A DNA stretch of 32,774 nucleotides from Bacteroidota bacterium (lineage in GTDB: Bacteria; Bacteroidota; Bacteroidia; UKL13-3). Positions within the stretch are counted from its first letter, which is position 1. Each line of letters begins with the position of its first letter. The stretch spans positions 1 through 32,774 of the forward strand of contig JAAFJM010000025.1 of assembly GCA_013298895.1 (NCBI GenBank). The letters run 5' to 3'. Under the pieces are notes generated by a model. That model did no database searches. It worked only from the letters and a program-made list of their open reading frames with translations, and was not told the origin of the DNA. Shown one piece after another: positions 13,447 to 21,740 of this stretch. A program made the position numbers and the translations under genes.

Positions 13447-14136
13447 CTATTTCATCATTTCGCTGGCTAATTCTTCTTCGTCTTTTACCATTTTATAAGC
13501 AGCACCTAATTCAAATAGTTTATCGCTCATTTCTTCTTTCACTATTTGTCTTACACGCATGGTAATTCGCATTTCACCTTGATTTACGGTATATTCTAAA
13601 ATCCCTCCATCTAGTTTCGAAAATATTTCATCTTGCTCATTTCCCATATTTATCTTCGGTATTTCGCTATTGAACCAGTACTCACTTACAGATGATTTTC
13701 CATTTAAAACAGAAGTAACAATGGCTTTGGTACCTTTGTAACCTGTTATCATTTTGGTTTCTTTAGTAATTTCTACATTTATTTTTACTTTATTGGTATC
13801 AGCAAGTGCATTTTTTACCTCTTCTTCCGTTTTTTTAAAGGCAACTTTTTTCTTTTTTTCAATATTGTTAAAGGCAAATACAAACTCTTTTTTTTGAATA
13901 TCTCTTATGATAATCATTTTGCCGAAAGGAGTTGGCGTTTCTATTCTGGTTTTACTTTCTTTAAAATAGGCTGTGGCATCTTTAGGTAGCATGCTGGCCA
14001 TCATTTGTTTTTGCTCAGCAGGTATATCTGGAAAATCCATTTCGTAATAAATTTTTCCTTGTTTAATAACATTCTGTGCAACAAGTATTTGTACAAATAC
14101 AACAAAAAATAATGGTAAAATAGTTCTCTTCAGCAT
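13447..14136 (-). CDS. Secreted DUF4412-like protein
   Basis: The 229-residue protein begins with a signal peptide (MLKRTILPLFFVVFVQILVAQ). The mature part starts with KQGKIYYEMDFPDIP and continues with repeated beta-rich stretches carrying many Lys and Glu residues, ending in a helical, acidic tail. The pattern of a G-x-I-x-Y-E-M strand, a metal- or ligand-free middle and a YWFNSEIPKI motif recalls DUF4412/GLPGLI-type periplasmic proteins of Bacteroidota, function unknown. The ATG at 14136 is chosen because the signal peptide starts there; the frame extends to a TTG at 14184 with residues that do not resemble a signal. It is divergent from icmF with 148 bases between starts. Confidence 0.68.
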   Translation of the reverse strand: MLKRTILPLFFVVFVQILVAQNVIKQGKIYYEMDFPDIPAEQKQMMASMLPKDATAYFKESKTRIETPTPFGKMIIIRDIQKKEFVFAFNNIEKKKKVAFKKTEEEVKNALADTNKVKINVEITKETKMITGYKGTKAIVTSVLNGKSSVSEYWFNSEIPKINMGNEQDEIFSKLDGGILEYTVNQGEMRITMRVRQIVKEEMSDKLFELGAAYKMVKDEEELASEMMK

Positions 14137-14284
14137 GTCGCAATAAATAATAAAATTTGGACAATTGATTAACCTTTTATCCAAAAATTGTTTAGGTCAA
14201 AAGTTTTAACTTTACTGAACTAAATTAGTATATGGTTTTGAGTAAAATCTATTATTTTCGCCCAATATCATCAATAGTGCAAAT

Positions 14285-17200
14285 ATGAAAATTGTAGAAA
14301 AATATACTCCTGTAAATAAAATAAGAATTGTAACCGCTGCTGCTTTGTTCGATGGACATGACGCTGCCATAAACATTATGCGCAGAATTATCCAATCAAC
14401 TGGTGCTGAAGTTATTCATTTAGGACATGATAGAAGTGCGGAAGAAGTGGTTGATACTGCCATTCAGGAAGATGCAAATGCAATTGCAATGACCAGCTAC
14501 CAAGGTGGGCACGTGGAGTATTTTAAATTTATGCACGATTTACTGCAAGAAAAAGGTTGCGGACATATAAAAATTTTTGGAGGTGGTGGAGGTGTAATTT
14601 TACCCACCGAAATTGCCGAACTTCATGCTTACGGAATTTCAAGAATTTACTCACCTGATGATGGTAGAGCAATGGGATTGCAAGGCATGATTAACGATAT
14701 GTTAAAGCAATCTGATTTTGCCACAGGCGCAAATTTATTAGCCGAATCAAATGAAATTAACCAAAAAGTTAAAGAACAAGATTATAAATCAATAGCTAAA
14801 TTAATTTCGGCAGCCGAAAATTTCCCAGACGAGTTTCATAAGGTATTTAACGAAGAGACGCATAATTATGCGTCTTTACAAAAGCAAACCCCAATATTAG
14901 GAATAACAGGAACTGGTGGTGCTGGAAAATCATCATTGGTAGATGAATTGGTACGTAGGTTTTTGATGGATTTTGAAGATAAAACCATAGCCATTATTTC
15001 GGTTGATCCAAGTAAACGCAAAACTGGTGGTGCTTTATTAGGTGATAGAATCAGGATGAATGCCATTAAAAATCCTCGTGTTTATATGCGTTCGTTGGCA
15101 ACTCGTCAAAGTAATTTGGCATTATCAAAATATGTAAAAGAAGCCATTGATGTTATAAAAGCTGCAAAATTTGATTTGATTATTTTAGAAACTTCGGGCA
15201 TTGGCCAAAGCGATACTGAAATAATTGAACACAGCGATATGAGTTTGTATGTAATGACACCTGAATATGGTGCTGCTACACAGCTTGAAAAAATTGATAT
15301 GTTGGATTTTGCCGACATCATTGCATTAAATAAATTTGATAAAAAAGGTTCGTTAGATGCGCTGAGAGATGTAAAAAAACAATACCAACGTAACCATCAG
15401 TTGTTTGATAAAAACCCTGACGATATGCCTGTTTTTGGTACCATTGCTTCGCAGTTTAACGACCCCGGAATGAATAGATTGTACAAATCTATCATGAATA
15501 AATTGGTTGAAAAAACTGGTGCTGACTTAAAATCTGATTACCACATTAGCGAGGAAATGAGCGAAAAAATTTACATCATTCCACCTGCAAGAAATCGTTA
15601 CTTATCTGAAATTTCGGAGAACAACCGCAACTATGATAAATGGGTTGCTAAACAAGCTGAAATTGCTGATAAATTATTTGGTTTAAAATCATCAATCGAA
15701 ACCATTGCGGCTTCTAAAATGGATGATAAAGACCGTTTATTAAAAGGTTTAGAAGAAGCATATCAAACAGTAAATTTAGATTTAGATCCTCGTAATAAAA
15801 TATTGCTTGAAACTTGGAGCGAAAAAATTGCTCAATACCAAAACGAGTTTTATATTTTTAAAGTGCGTGATAAAGAAATCAAAATTAAAACTCATTCTGA
15901 ATCGTTATCGCATTTGCAAATACCAAAAGTTGCTGTACCTAAATTTAAAGGTTGGGGAGATATTTTACGTTGGGCTTTGCAAGAAAATTTCCCAGGCGAA
16001 TTTCCATACACAGCTGGTATTTATCCATTTAAGCGTGAAGGCGAAGACCCAACAAGAATGTTTGCTGGTGAAGGCGGACCAGAAAGAACCAACAAGCGTT
16101 TTCATTATGTGAGCAAAGGCATGCCTGCTAAACGCTTAAGTACTGCCTTTGATTCGGTAACTTTATATGGACAAGACCCTGACCACAGGCCAGATATTTA
16201 CGGAAAAGTGGGTAATTCAGGGGTGAGTGTTTGGAGTTTAGATGCTGCCAAAAAATTATATTCAGGCTTTAATCTTGCTGACCCTAAAACTTCCGTATCC
16301 ATGACCATTAATGGGCCTGCGGCAATTATTTGTGCATTTTTCATGAATGCTGCCATCGACCAACAATGTGAAATTTACATCAAACAAAATGGTTTAGAAG
16401 CAGAAGTAAATGAAAAATTAGAAGCCATTTTTAAAGCAAGAGGAACCGCAAGACCAACTTATAATGAAGAAATCCCAGAAGGAAATGATGGCCTAGGTTT
16501 AATGCTTTTGGGCGTTACGGGCGATATGGTTTTACCTGCCGATGTATATCAAAAAATTAAAGTAGAAACTTTAAAACAAGTTCGTGGAACTGTTCAAGCT
16601 GATATTTTAAAAGAAGACCAAGCACAAAATACTTGTATATTCTCTACTGAGTTTTCATTACGTGTAATGGGCGATGTACAGCAATATTTTATCAATAATG
16701 CGGTTCGTAATTTTTATTCGGTTTCAATTAGTGGATACCATATTGCCGAGGCAGGTGCAAACCCAATTACGCAGTTGGCTTTAACACTTTCAAACGGATT
16801 TACTTTTGTTGAATACTATTTAAGTCGCGGAATGAATATTGATGATTTTGCACCAAATCTTTCATTCTTCTTTAGCAATGGAATTGATCCAGAATATTCA
16901 GTAATTGGAAGGGTTAGTCGTAGAATTTGGGCAAAAGCCATGAAGTTAAAATATGGTGGAAACGAACGCAGCCAAATGATGAAATACCATATTCAAACCA
17001 GTGGTAGAAGCTTGCATGCGCAAGAAATTGATTTCAATGACATTCGCACAACCTTACAAGCACTTTACGCCATTTACGATAACTGTAATTCGTTACACAC
17101 CAATGCGTATGATGAAGCCATCACAACGCCAACGGAAGAATCTGTGCGCAGGGCAATGGCTATTCAGTTAATCATTAACCGTGAGTTAGGTTTGGCTAAA

Positions 17201-17683
17201 AATGAAAATCCTTTGCAAGGTTCGTTTATCATTGAAGAATTAACTGATTTGGTGGAAGAAGCTGTGTTAGCTGAATTTGATAAAATTAATGAGCGTGGTG
17301 GTGTTTTAGGTGCTATGGAAACCATGTACCAACGCAATAAAATACAAGAAGAAAGTATGTATTACGAAATGTTAAAACATACGGGTGAGTATCCAATTAT
17401 TGGGGTAAATACTTTTTTAAGTTCAAAAGGTTCACCAACAGTTATTCCGCAAGAAGTAATTCGTTCAACCACCGAAGAGAAAGAATTCCAGATTACGATG
17501 CTAAACCAATTAAAGCAAAGCAACGAGGAAAAAGGAAAAGAAATGTTGGCTAAAATTCAACAAGTAGCCATCCATAACGGAAACATATTTGAAGCCTTAA
17601 TGGAAACAGTAAAATACTGCTCATTAGGACAAATTACCAATGCCTTATTTGAAGTAGGCGGACAGTATAGAAGAAACATGTAA
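14285..17683 (+). CDS. icmF: Fused isobutyryl-CoA mutase (IcmF)
   Basis: This 1132-residue enzyme interconverts isobutyryl-CoA and n-butyryl-CoA using adenosylcobalamin. Domains in order: B12-binding (1-145; DGHDAA with H25 as lower ligand, [15 protein letters not shown]), MeaB-like GTPase chaperone (about 200-415; P-loop GTGGAGKSS 209-217, [19 protein letters not shown]), linker, and the mutase barrel (about 560-1132; [33 protein letters not shown] with H819). Where methylmalonyl-CoA mutase has Tyr and Arg contacting the substrate carboxylate, this protein has F593 (RMFAGEG) and Q781 (QAQNTCIF), the IcmF pair. A perfect 20-nt palindrome is embedded at codons 191-197 in the linker between the first two domains. 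The gene stands alone, followed by a strong terminator. Confidence 0.95.
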   Translation: MKIVEKYTPVNKIRIVTAAALFDGHDAAINIMRRIIQSTGAEVIHLGHDRSAEEVVDTAIQEDANAIAMTSYQGGHVEYFKFMHDLLQEKGCGHIKIFGGGGGVILPTEIAELHAYGISRIYSPDDGRAMGLQGMINDMLKQSDFATGANLLAESNEINQKVKEQDYKSIAKLISAAENFPDEFHKVFNEETHNYASLQKQTPILGITGTGGAGKSSLVDELVRRFLMDFEDKTIAIISVDPSKRKTGGALLGDRIRMNAIKNPRVYMRSLATRQSNLALSKYVKEAIDVIKAAKFDLIILETSGIGQSDTEIIEHSDMSLYVMTPEYGAATQLEKIDMLDFADIIALNKFDKKGSLDALRDVKKQYQRNHQLFDKNPDDMPVFGTIASQFNDPGMNRLYKSIMNKLVEKTGADLKSDYHISEEMSEKIYIIPPARNRYLSEISENNRNYDKWVAKQAEIADKLFGLKSSIETIAASKMDDKDRLLKGLEEAYQTVNLDLDPRNKILLETWSEKIAQYQNEFYIFKVRDKEIKIKTHSESLSHLQIPKVAVPKFKGWGDILRWALQENFPGEFPYTAGIYPFKREGEDPTRMFAGEGGPERTNKRFHYVSKGMPAKRLSTAFDSVTLYGQDPDHRPDIYGKVGNSGVSVWSLDAAKKLYSGFNLADPKTSVSMTINGPAAIICAFFMNAAIDQQCEIYIKQNGLEAEVNEKLEAIFKARGTARPTYNEEIPEGNDGLGLMLLGVTGDMVLPADVYQKIKVETLKQVRGTVQADILKEDQAQNTCIFSTEFSLRVMGDVQQYFINNAVRNFYSVSISGYHIAEAGANPITQLALTLSNGFTFVEYYLSRGMNIDDFAPNLSFFFSNGIDPEYSVIGRVSRRIWAKAMKLKYGGNERSQMMKYHIQTSGRSLHAQEIDFNDIRTTLQALYAIYDNCNSLHTNAYDEAITTPTEESVRRAMAIQLIINRELGLAKNENPLQGSFIIEELTDLVEEAVLAEFDKINERGGVLGAMETMYQRNKIQEESMYYEMLKHTGEYPIIGVNTFLSSKGSPTVIPQEVIRSTTEEKEFQITMLNQLKQSNEEKGKEMLAKIQQVAIHNGNIFEALMETVKYCSLGQITNALFEVGGQYRRNM
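14856..14875. repeat. Perfect 20-nt palindrome inside the icmF reading frame
   Basis: AGACGCATAATTATGCGTCT is its own reverse complement. It encodes part of ETHNYASL at residues 191-198, in the interdomain linker before the GTPase domain. Its outer arms (GAGACG...CGTCT followed by T-T/C-T-A) resemble those of the intergenic palindrome at 18655-18678, which suggests the same repeat family. Confidence 0.85.
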
Positions 17684-17724
17684 GGAATTTTGATTTGTGA
17701 ATGATGATTTTTGAATCATGTTCG

Positions 17725-17764
17725 AACCGATGTCATCGCTTCAAGCGATGACATCGGTTTTTTT
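17725..17764 (+). terminator. Strong intrinsic terminator after icmF
   Basis: AACCGATGTCATCGCTT (17725-17741) and AAGCGATGACATCGGTT (17743-17759) are perfect reverse complements separated by one base, followed by seven T residues. It lies 42 bases after the icmF stop. Confidence 0.93.
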
Positions 17765-17842
17765 ATTGAGGAGAAATACCGATTATTTATTATTTTTTTT
17801 ATCCAATAAAAAATGAATATTTGAAAATATAAAATATATTGT

Positions 17843-18634
17843 ATGATACTGAGTTTAGTTTTATTTGCTGTTGGAATTGGCTTGATTTTGTTTGCTGTTT
17901 ATATCAAATTAAATAGTAAAGTCAATAAACAAAAGTTAGATGATTCAAATGAAAATAATAGCATTCCAGATAATTTAGACTATGAAATTTTAAACTTTGA
18001 ATTTAAAAAAACAGGAAATTCAACAACTCTTATTTTAGGAGATTATGTTAATTTTTGGATTAACCCAGATAATAATGATATCTTTATCTTTAGTGCGGGA
18101 AGCATTGGAGCTGGCGGGAAAGTCGGATTAGTACCTAAAAAAGTTGAAGATAAAATTCGTCAATATATAAAAATGGATAATTCATATATAGAAACAAAAA
18201 TTTTATCAGTGAATGAAGATGTAATAAAAGTTGAAGCAATTCTATATAAAGAAAGACCAATAAGTCATTACGAAATTGATTTAGAAAGAAACAAACAAGG
18301 TAGATTTATTGATACTTTCGATACCCCATATTTTCCAAGAAAACCTATTGAGATAATTTTTAATATTATTGACAAAAGGAAATTCAATCCAGATAAGAAG
18401 TATACTTTTTCAACCTTAAGTAAAGAATATTTTATTCAAAACCCTCTTAAATTAGAAATATCATTGTTGAATGAAAAAAACGAAATTATCGCACATCAAA
18501 AAAATTATGCTTCTAAACTAGAAAAAATAATTCATGCATCTTTTTTTAATAATATTGAAGCGGAGATAATTGATACATCTAATCTTAAATATACAGATTA
18601 TATTACTGTCAAACTTATTTTTACTAAAAAATAA
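17843..18634 (+). CDS. Membrane-anchored protein of unknown function
   Basis: The 263-residue protein has one N-terminal membrane helix (residues 3-22) and a short polar linker rich in Asn, Asp and Ser (about 27-45). A soluble domain follows. Residues 80-135, FSAGSIGAGGKVGLVPKKVEDKI followed by an ETKILSVNEDVIKVEAILY strand, faintly resemble a HIRAN-type fold (glycine-rich turn, GxVPK, then helix), but this is a weak pattern. The C-terminal half (about 145-263) is beta-rich with no family recognised. It uses AT-rich codons like its neighbours and stands alone between a terminator and a 260-base gene-poor gap. Confidence 0.72.
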   Translation: MILSLVLFAVGIGLILFAVYIKLNSKVNKQKLDDSNENNSIPDNLDYEILNFEFKKTGNSTTLILGDYVNFWINPDNNDIFIFSAGSIGAGGKVGLVPKKVEDKIRQYIKMDNSYIETKILSVNEDVIKVEAILYKERPISHYEIDLERNKQGRFIDTFDTPYFPRKPIEIIFNIIDKRKFNPDKKYTFSTLSKEYFIQNPLKLEISLLNEKNEIIAHQKNYASKLEKIIHASFFNNIEAEIIDTSNLKYTDYITVKLIFTKK

Positions 18635-18654
18635 ATATATTTTATTTACCCAGT

Positions 18655-18678
18655 AGAACGTTGCGTGCAACGTCTCTA
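18655..18678. repeat. Intergenic palindromic repeat
   Basis: ACGTTGC (18658-18664) and GCAACGT (18667-18673) form a perfect inverted repeat with a two-base centre, followed by CTCTA. It matches the outer arms of the palindrome in icmF at 14856-14875. Sequences of the type GAGACGTTGC-GCAACGTCTC are familiar as dispersed repeats in this phylum. Confidence 0.7.
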
Positions 18679-18689
18679 AAAGATGAACG

Positions 18690-18806
18690 TTATAGCAAAA
18701 TTAGTCCAAAGCAAGGATCTTTATCTTCTGTTTTACATTCATATAAATCGGCAGTTTCAAATAAAGCAAAACATATCAACCCAAATTTTACATGGCAACC
18801 TCGCTT
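18690..18806 (-). pseudogene. 38-codon open fragment without a start codon
   Basis: Between an in-frame TGA (18807-18809) and TAA (18690-18692) on the minus strand lies a protein-like frame, KRGCHVKFGLICFALFETA then DLYECKTEDKDPCFGLILL. It has four cysteines, no ATG, and directly adjoins the palindrome at 18655-18678. It could be a gene remnant or part of a longer dispersed repeat. No family is assigned. The rest of 18635-18903 shows nothing else. Confidence 0.3.
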
Positions 18807-18903
18807 TCACTAAAAACATTGTTGAAATAAATTTACTCGAAAAATACTAGCTATTACAACAATAAAAATTTTCTATTATCATTGAATTTTTATTTTGAAA
18901 ATT

Positions 18904-19362
18904 ATGCTTGAAGAAAATTTATCATTTACCAATAAATCAGTTAAAAGTAAATTCGCGTTAATTATAGGATTAGCAATAGCATTAATAATTGGAGGAATCA
19001 GTGGTTTATTTTTCAATTTTATTAATAAAGGACTCTTTATTCCTATTGGTATTGGTGGATTTATTAGTGCTTATATTTTCAATTACAATAGTTTTAATAA
19101 AATAACTATTACACCAAATGGTATTGTTTTTTTTAACACGTTTTTCAAAAGGAAACATTATTTTGGGTTTTCAGAAATAACCAAATTCAAAAGCAATATC
19201 AGCACCAATCCCATCACTAACGAAAAGAGTTTTTATATAATTGAACTTGAATTTGGAAACAAATTATCAATAAACCTCAATGAAAAAGATTTTGATGATT
19301 TTGAATTATTAAAACATACCATTCATTCAAAAATAATAACAGAAAGAAGTATTTCTAATTAA
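18904..19362 (+). CDS. Small membrane protein with a C-terminal PH-like beta domain, unknown
   Basis: The 152-residue protein has two membrane helices (about 19-42 and 44-60 from M1) joined by a very short turn. The following 85 residues have alternating strands (NKITITPNGIVFFNTF, KHYFGFSEITKF, SFYIIELEFGNKLSINL) and a last helix (DDFELLKHTIHSKI). Two membrane helices followed by a small beta domain with a closing helix is the layout of bacterial PH-domain membrane proteins, but no signature confirms it. ATG at 18904 is preferred to a TTG three codons earlier, because that TTG is part of TTATTTTG (18890-18897), a near match to the -7 element. Confidence 0.68.
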   Translation: MLEENLSFTNKSVKSKFALIIGLAIALIIGGISGLFFNFINKGLFIPIGIGGFISAYIFNYNSFNKITITPNGIVFFNTFFKRKHYFGFSEITKFKSNISTNPITNEKSFYIIELEFGNKLSINLNEKDFDDFELLKHTIHSKIITERSISN

Positions 19363-19388
19363 ACTCAATCAATTATTCTAAAAGACTT

Positions 19389-19835
19389 TTATCTTTTTCT
19401 TGTATCACAAACTTGAATAATTTTCCAGTTTCCGTTTTCATAAAATAGTTGAAAAGCATCTACACCTTTGTGTGAGAATTTGCCATTTACATAAAATTCA
19501 TAATCAGCCCAAACACTTGCCATGGGGTAATCTACTTTTATATCAAATTGAGTAATGCGTTCTTCTATCTGTAAGTTGCGTTTTTTTATGGTTAACACTT
19601 GCAATAAAAAACTATCTACAGATGCGTTTTCAAGCGCAGTAATATTTGTTTTATTGTTTAAAAGGGCTGTTTGAAATCTTGCAGTTTTGTGTAAACATTG
19701 GTTAATTATACTGATATCGCTTTTTTGCATTCCTTCAAAAAACAACAAAATAGTTTGTTTGATATTGTTTTCGTGCACCTGAGCAAAAATCCAATTGGGA
19801 GCAATTAGTAAGAAGAGTAAAAGTAATTTTTTCAT
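19389..19835 (-). CDS. Secreted SnoaL/NTF2-like protein
   Basis: The 148-residue protein has a signal peptide (MKKLLLLFLLIAPNWIFAQ). The mature part follows the NTF2-like cone fold: an opening helix NIKQTILLFFEGMQKSD, a helix with INQCLHKTARF, then strands ending in WADYEFYVNGKFSHKGVDAFQLF and NGNWKIIQVCDTRKR. It resembles the nuclear-transport-factor-2 proteins annotated as DUF4440 or putative lumazine-binding in Bacteroidota. There are no clear catalytic residues, so substrate and role are unknown. It is divergent from the acetyltransferase with 52 bases between starts. Confidence 0.78.
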   Translation of the reverse strand: MKKLLLLFLLIAPNWIFAQVHENNIKQTILLFFEGMQKSDISIINQCLHKTARFQTALLNNKTNITALENASVDSFLLQVLTIKKRNLQIEERITQFDIKVDYPMASVWADYEFYVNGKFSHKGVDAFQLFYENGNWKIIQVCDTRKR

Positions 19836-19874
19836 AATTGGCGAATAAAATAGTTTTCAATTATAGCGAAATTG

Positions 19875-19882
19875 TACATTTG
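19875..19882 (+). promoter_or_regulatory. Candidate -7 element TACATTTG for the acetyltransferase gene
   Basis: TACATTTG matches TAnnTTTG exactly and ends five bases before the ATG at 19888. A TTTTC sequence lies about 18 bases upstream as a weak -33 element. The transcript would be leaderless or nearly so. Confidence 0.45.
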
Positions 19883-19887
19883 AACGA

Positions 19888-20391
19888 ATGGAAATAAAAC
19901 TGCAAACAGCAAGATTATACATGCGTGAGTTTACTTTGGCCGATGCTGAAATTTTGTATCAAATGCACCAAGACCCTGCTATAACTAAATATACTGGCGA
20001 CCCAATACCTTGGGATAGTATAGAAATGGTGGAGAAAATTATTGCAGAAGCATTGATGCCTCAATATCAGTTTGGCATTGGTCGCTGGGCTTGTCATTTA
20101 ATTGAAAACAACGAGTTTATTGGTTGGTGTGGATTTAAAAAAGTTGGTGATGAAGTAGATTTAGGATACAGATTTATACAAAAACATTGGAGTAATGGTT
20201 ATGCTACCGAAGCTGCTAAAGCAGTTTTAGATTTTGGAGTTAAAAATAAAATACCCAATATTATTGGCAGAGCTGCTGTTGAAAATACTACCTCCGTTAA
20301 GGTTTTACAAAAAATTGGGTTAACCTTTAAAGAATATTATTTGGAAGAAGATGAAAAACACCAATCCATTAAATTGGAGTGGGTGTATTAA
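19888..20391 (+). CDS. GNAT acetyltransferase, RimJ/RimL type
   Basis: The 167-residue protein is a single GNAT domain. It starts with LQTARLYMREFTLADAE, typical of the RimJ/RimL subgroup, has the acetyl-CoA pyrophosphate loop QKHWSNGYAT (98-107), and ends with the strand-helix pair NTTSVKVLQKIGLTFKEY. This subgroup acetylates alpha-amino groups of proteins or small amines; the substrate cannot be read here. It stands alone between the NTF2-like gene (divergent) and the oxygenase 87 bases later. Confidence 0.9.
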   Translation: MEIKLQTARLYMREFTLADAEILYQMHQDPAITKYTGDPIPWDSIEMVEKIIAEALMPQYQFGIGRWACHLIENNEFIGWCGFKKVGDEVDLGYRFIQKHWSNGYATEAAKAVLDFGVKNKIPNIIGRAAVENTTSVKVLQKIGLTFKEYYLEEDEKHQSIKLEWVY

Positions 20392-20478
20392 TGCCTACAA
20401 ATAGTTTTTTTATTGAGTGGTGTCATGTTTTTTAAAAACCAAAAAATTCAATTTGCACCTTAATAAACTACATGTATT

Positions 20479-21249
20479 ATGATACGTTTTGATTTTATAG
20501 AAGCCAATAAAGAAAAGTACCGTGAGCAGTTTTTAACTGCAAAACCATTTCCTCATATTGCCATTGACGGCCTTTGCGATGAAGTTAAATTAACCGAATT
20601 GTATAATAATATTCCTGAAATAGAAACATCAAGTGCTGATTATGTTTTTGCAAAAAATAAGTTTGAAAAATCAAAGTTTAAAGAATTAGGTGGCGTATTT
20701 GAAGAACTTTATAACGATTTAACCAGTTTGAGATTTAAAATTTGGATTTCATATATTACCAATGAAGATGTTTTTATTGATGATACTTTTTATGGTGGAG
20801 GCATTCACCAAGGGCGTGAAGGCAGCTTTTTAGATATGCATGCCGATTTTAATTACCATCCATTGGTTGAAACTTGGTACCGTAATTTAAACTTATTGCT
20901 TTATATTAATAAAGATTGGCAAGAAAACTATGGTGGACATTTACGTTTAGAAGATGAACGAACTGGAGTAAAAACCGAAGTTGGTGTTCCTTTTAACCGT
21001 TTGGCTATCATGCATTGCAGGTCTTACACCTTACATGGCTATGATCCAATTAATTTCCCAAAAGGAACTGCTCGTACTTCCATAGCAGCTTATGCATACA
21101 CAGTTCATGAAAATAATTTTGAAGCACCACGAACCACTGTTTGGCATGTTAAAAAAGACAATCCAATAAAATATGCCTTATCTAAAATTTGGGTTCCAGC
21201 AGTAAAACTAAAAAGTATGTTTTTGAAAAGCAACACTGCTAATCACTAA
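20479..21249 (+). CDS. 2OG-Fe(II) oxygenase, prolyl-4-hydroxylase-like
   Basis: The 256-residue protein has the double-stranded beta-helix iron site: H121 and D123 in FLDMHADFNYH, H186 in YTLHGYDP, and the 2-oxoglutarate-binding arginine R199 in TARTSIAAY. It would use iron, oxygen and 2-oxoglutarate to hydroxylate a substrate, perhaps a surface sugar, lipid or protein. The order HxD-Xn-H-R and a length near 250 agree with the P4Hc/2OG-FeII_3 families. The C-terminal basic stretch is poorly conserved. TCAATTTG at 20448-20455 is a near match to the -7 element. It ends before a clear terminator. Confidence 0.88.
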   Translation: MIRFDFIEANKEKYREQFLTAKPFPHIAIDGLCDEVKLTELYNNIPEIETSSADYVFAKNKFEKSKFKELGGVFEELYNDLTSLRFKIWISYITNEDVFIDDTFYGGGIHQGREGSFLDMHADFNYHPLVETWYRNLNLLLYINKDWQENYGGHLRLEDERTGVKTEVGVPFNRLAIMHCRSYTLHGYDPINFPKGTARTSIAAYAYTVHENNFEAPRTTVWHVKKDNPIKYALSKIWVPAVKLKSMFLKSNTANH

Positions 21250-21265
21250 TAATTAACTAATTAAC

Positions 21266-21298
21266 AAAAAGCTGGTGTAAAATATACCAGCTTTTTTT
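21266..21298 (+). terminator. Terminator after the oxygenase gene
   Basis: AAAAAGCTGGT (21266-21276) pairs with ACCAGCTTTTT (21286-21296) around a nine-base loop, followed by T residues to 21298. It lies 16 bases after the oxygenase stop. Confidence 0.88.
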
Positions 21299-21335
21299 GT
21301 TGGTAAACTTTACGCTAAAACACTTTTAGTTTTTT

Positions 21336-21343
21336 TAAGTTTG
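21336..21343 (+). promoter_or_regulatory. Candidate -7 element TAAGTTTG for ytxJ
   Basis: TAAGTTTG matches TAnnTTTG exactly and ends seven bases before the ATG at 21351, predicting a leader of only a few bases. No convincing -33 element was seen. Confidence 0.42.
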
Positions 21344-21350
21344 TAAAATT

Positions 21351-21689
21351 ATGGAATGGAATAAATTAAGTGAAATAGAGCAATTAGAAGAAATAAATAA
21401 GGCTTCGTTTGATACTCCCGTAATGATTTTTAAACACAGTACACGTTGCAGTATCAGTTTAAGTGCATTAAATCGAGTTGAGCGTAATTGGAATAATGAA
21501 CAAGATGATATTAAAGTAAAACCTTATTACCTTGATTTAATTGTATATCGTAATGTTTCGAACGAAATTGCAAAAAAATGGAATATTGAACACCAATCGC
21601 CTCAAGTTTTGATTATAAAAAAAGGTGCATGTATTTATACTGAAACTCATATGGGTATAAATTATGAAGAAATAATAAATTTAAAATGA
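21351..21689 (+). CDS. ytxJ: Bacilliredoxin-like protein YtxJ (BrxC family)
   Basis: The 112-residue thioredoxin-fold protein has a single active-site cysteine C33 in FKHSTRCSIS, the TRCSIS motif of the YtxJ/BrxC family, and ends with the SPQVLIIKKG cis-Pro strand. In Firmicutes this family removes bacillithiol from oxidised proteins, so its presence suggests that the organism uses bacillithiol or a related low-mass thiol. No bacillithiol synthesis gene is in the window. It is 51 bases upstream of the histidine kinase on the same strand and may be transcribed with it. Confidence 0.88.
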   Translation: MEWNKLSEIEQLEEINKASFDTPVMIFKHSTRCSISLSALNRVERNWNNEQDDIKVKPYYLDLIVYRNVSNEIAKKWNIEHQSPQVLIIKKGACIYTETHMGINYEEIINLK

Positions 21690-21740
21690 TTTAAATATAT
21701 TATAAAATAGCTTAATATTGAACTACCAAAAAATTTAAAA

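Noticed and set aside
14137-14184. Extension of the DUF4412-like gene to a TTG.
   Set aside because: The signal peptide starts at the ATG at 14136, and the extension would place polar residues before it.
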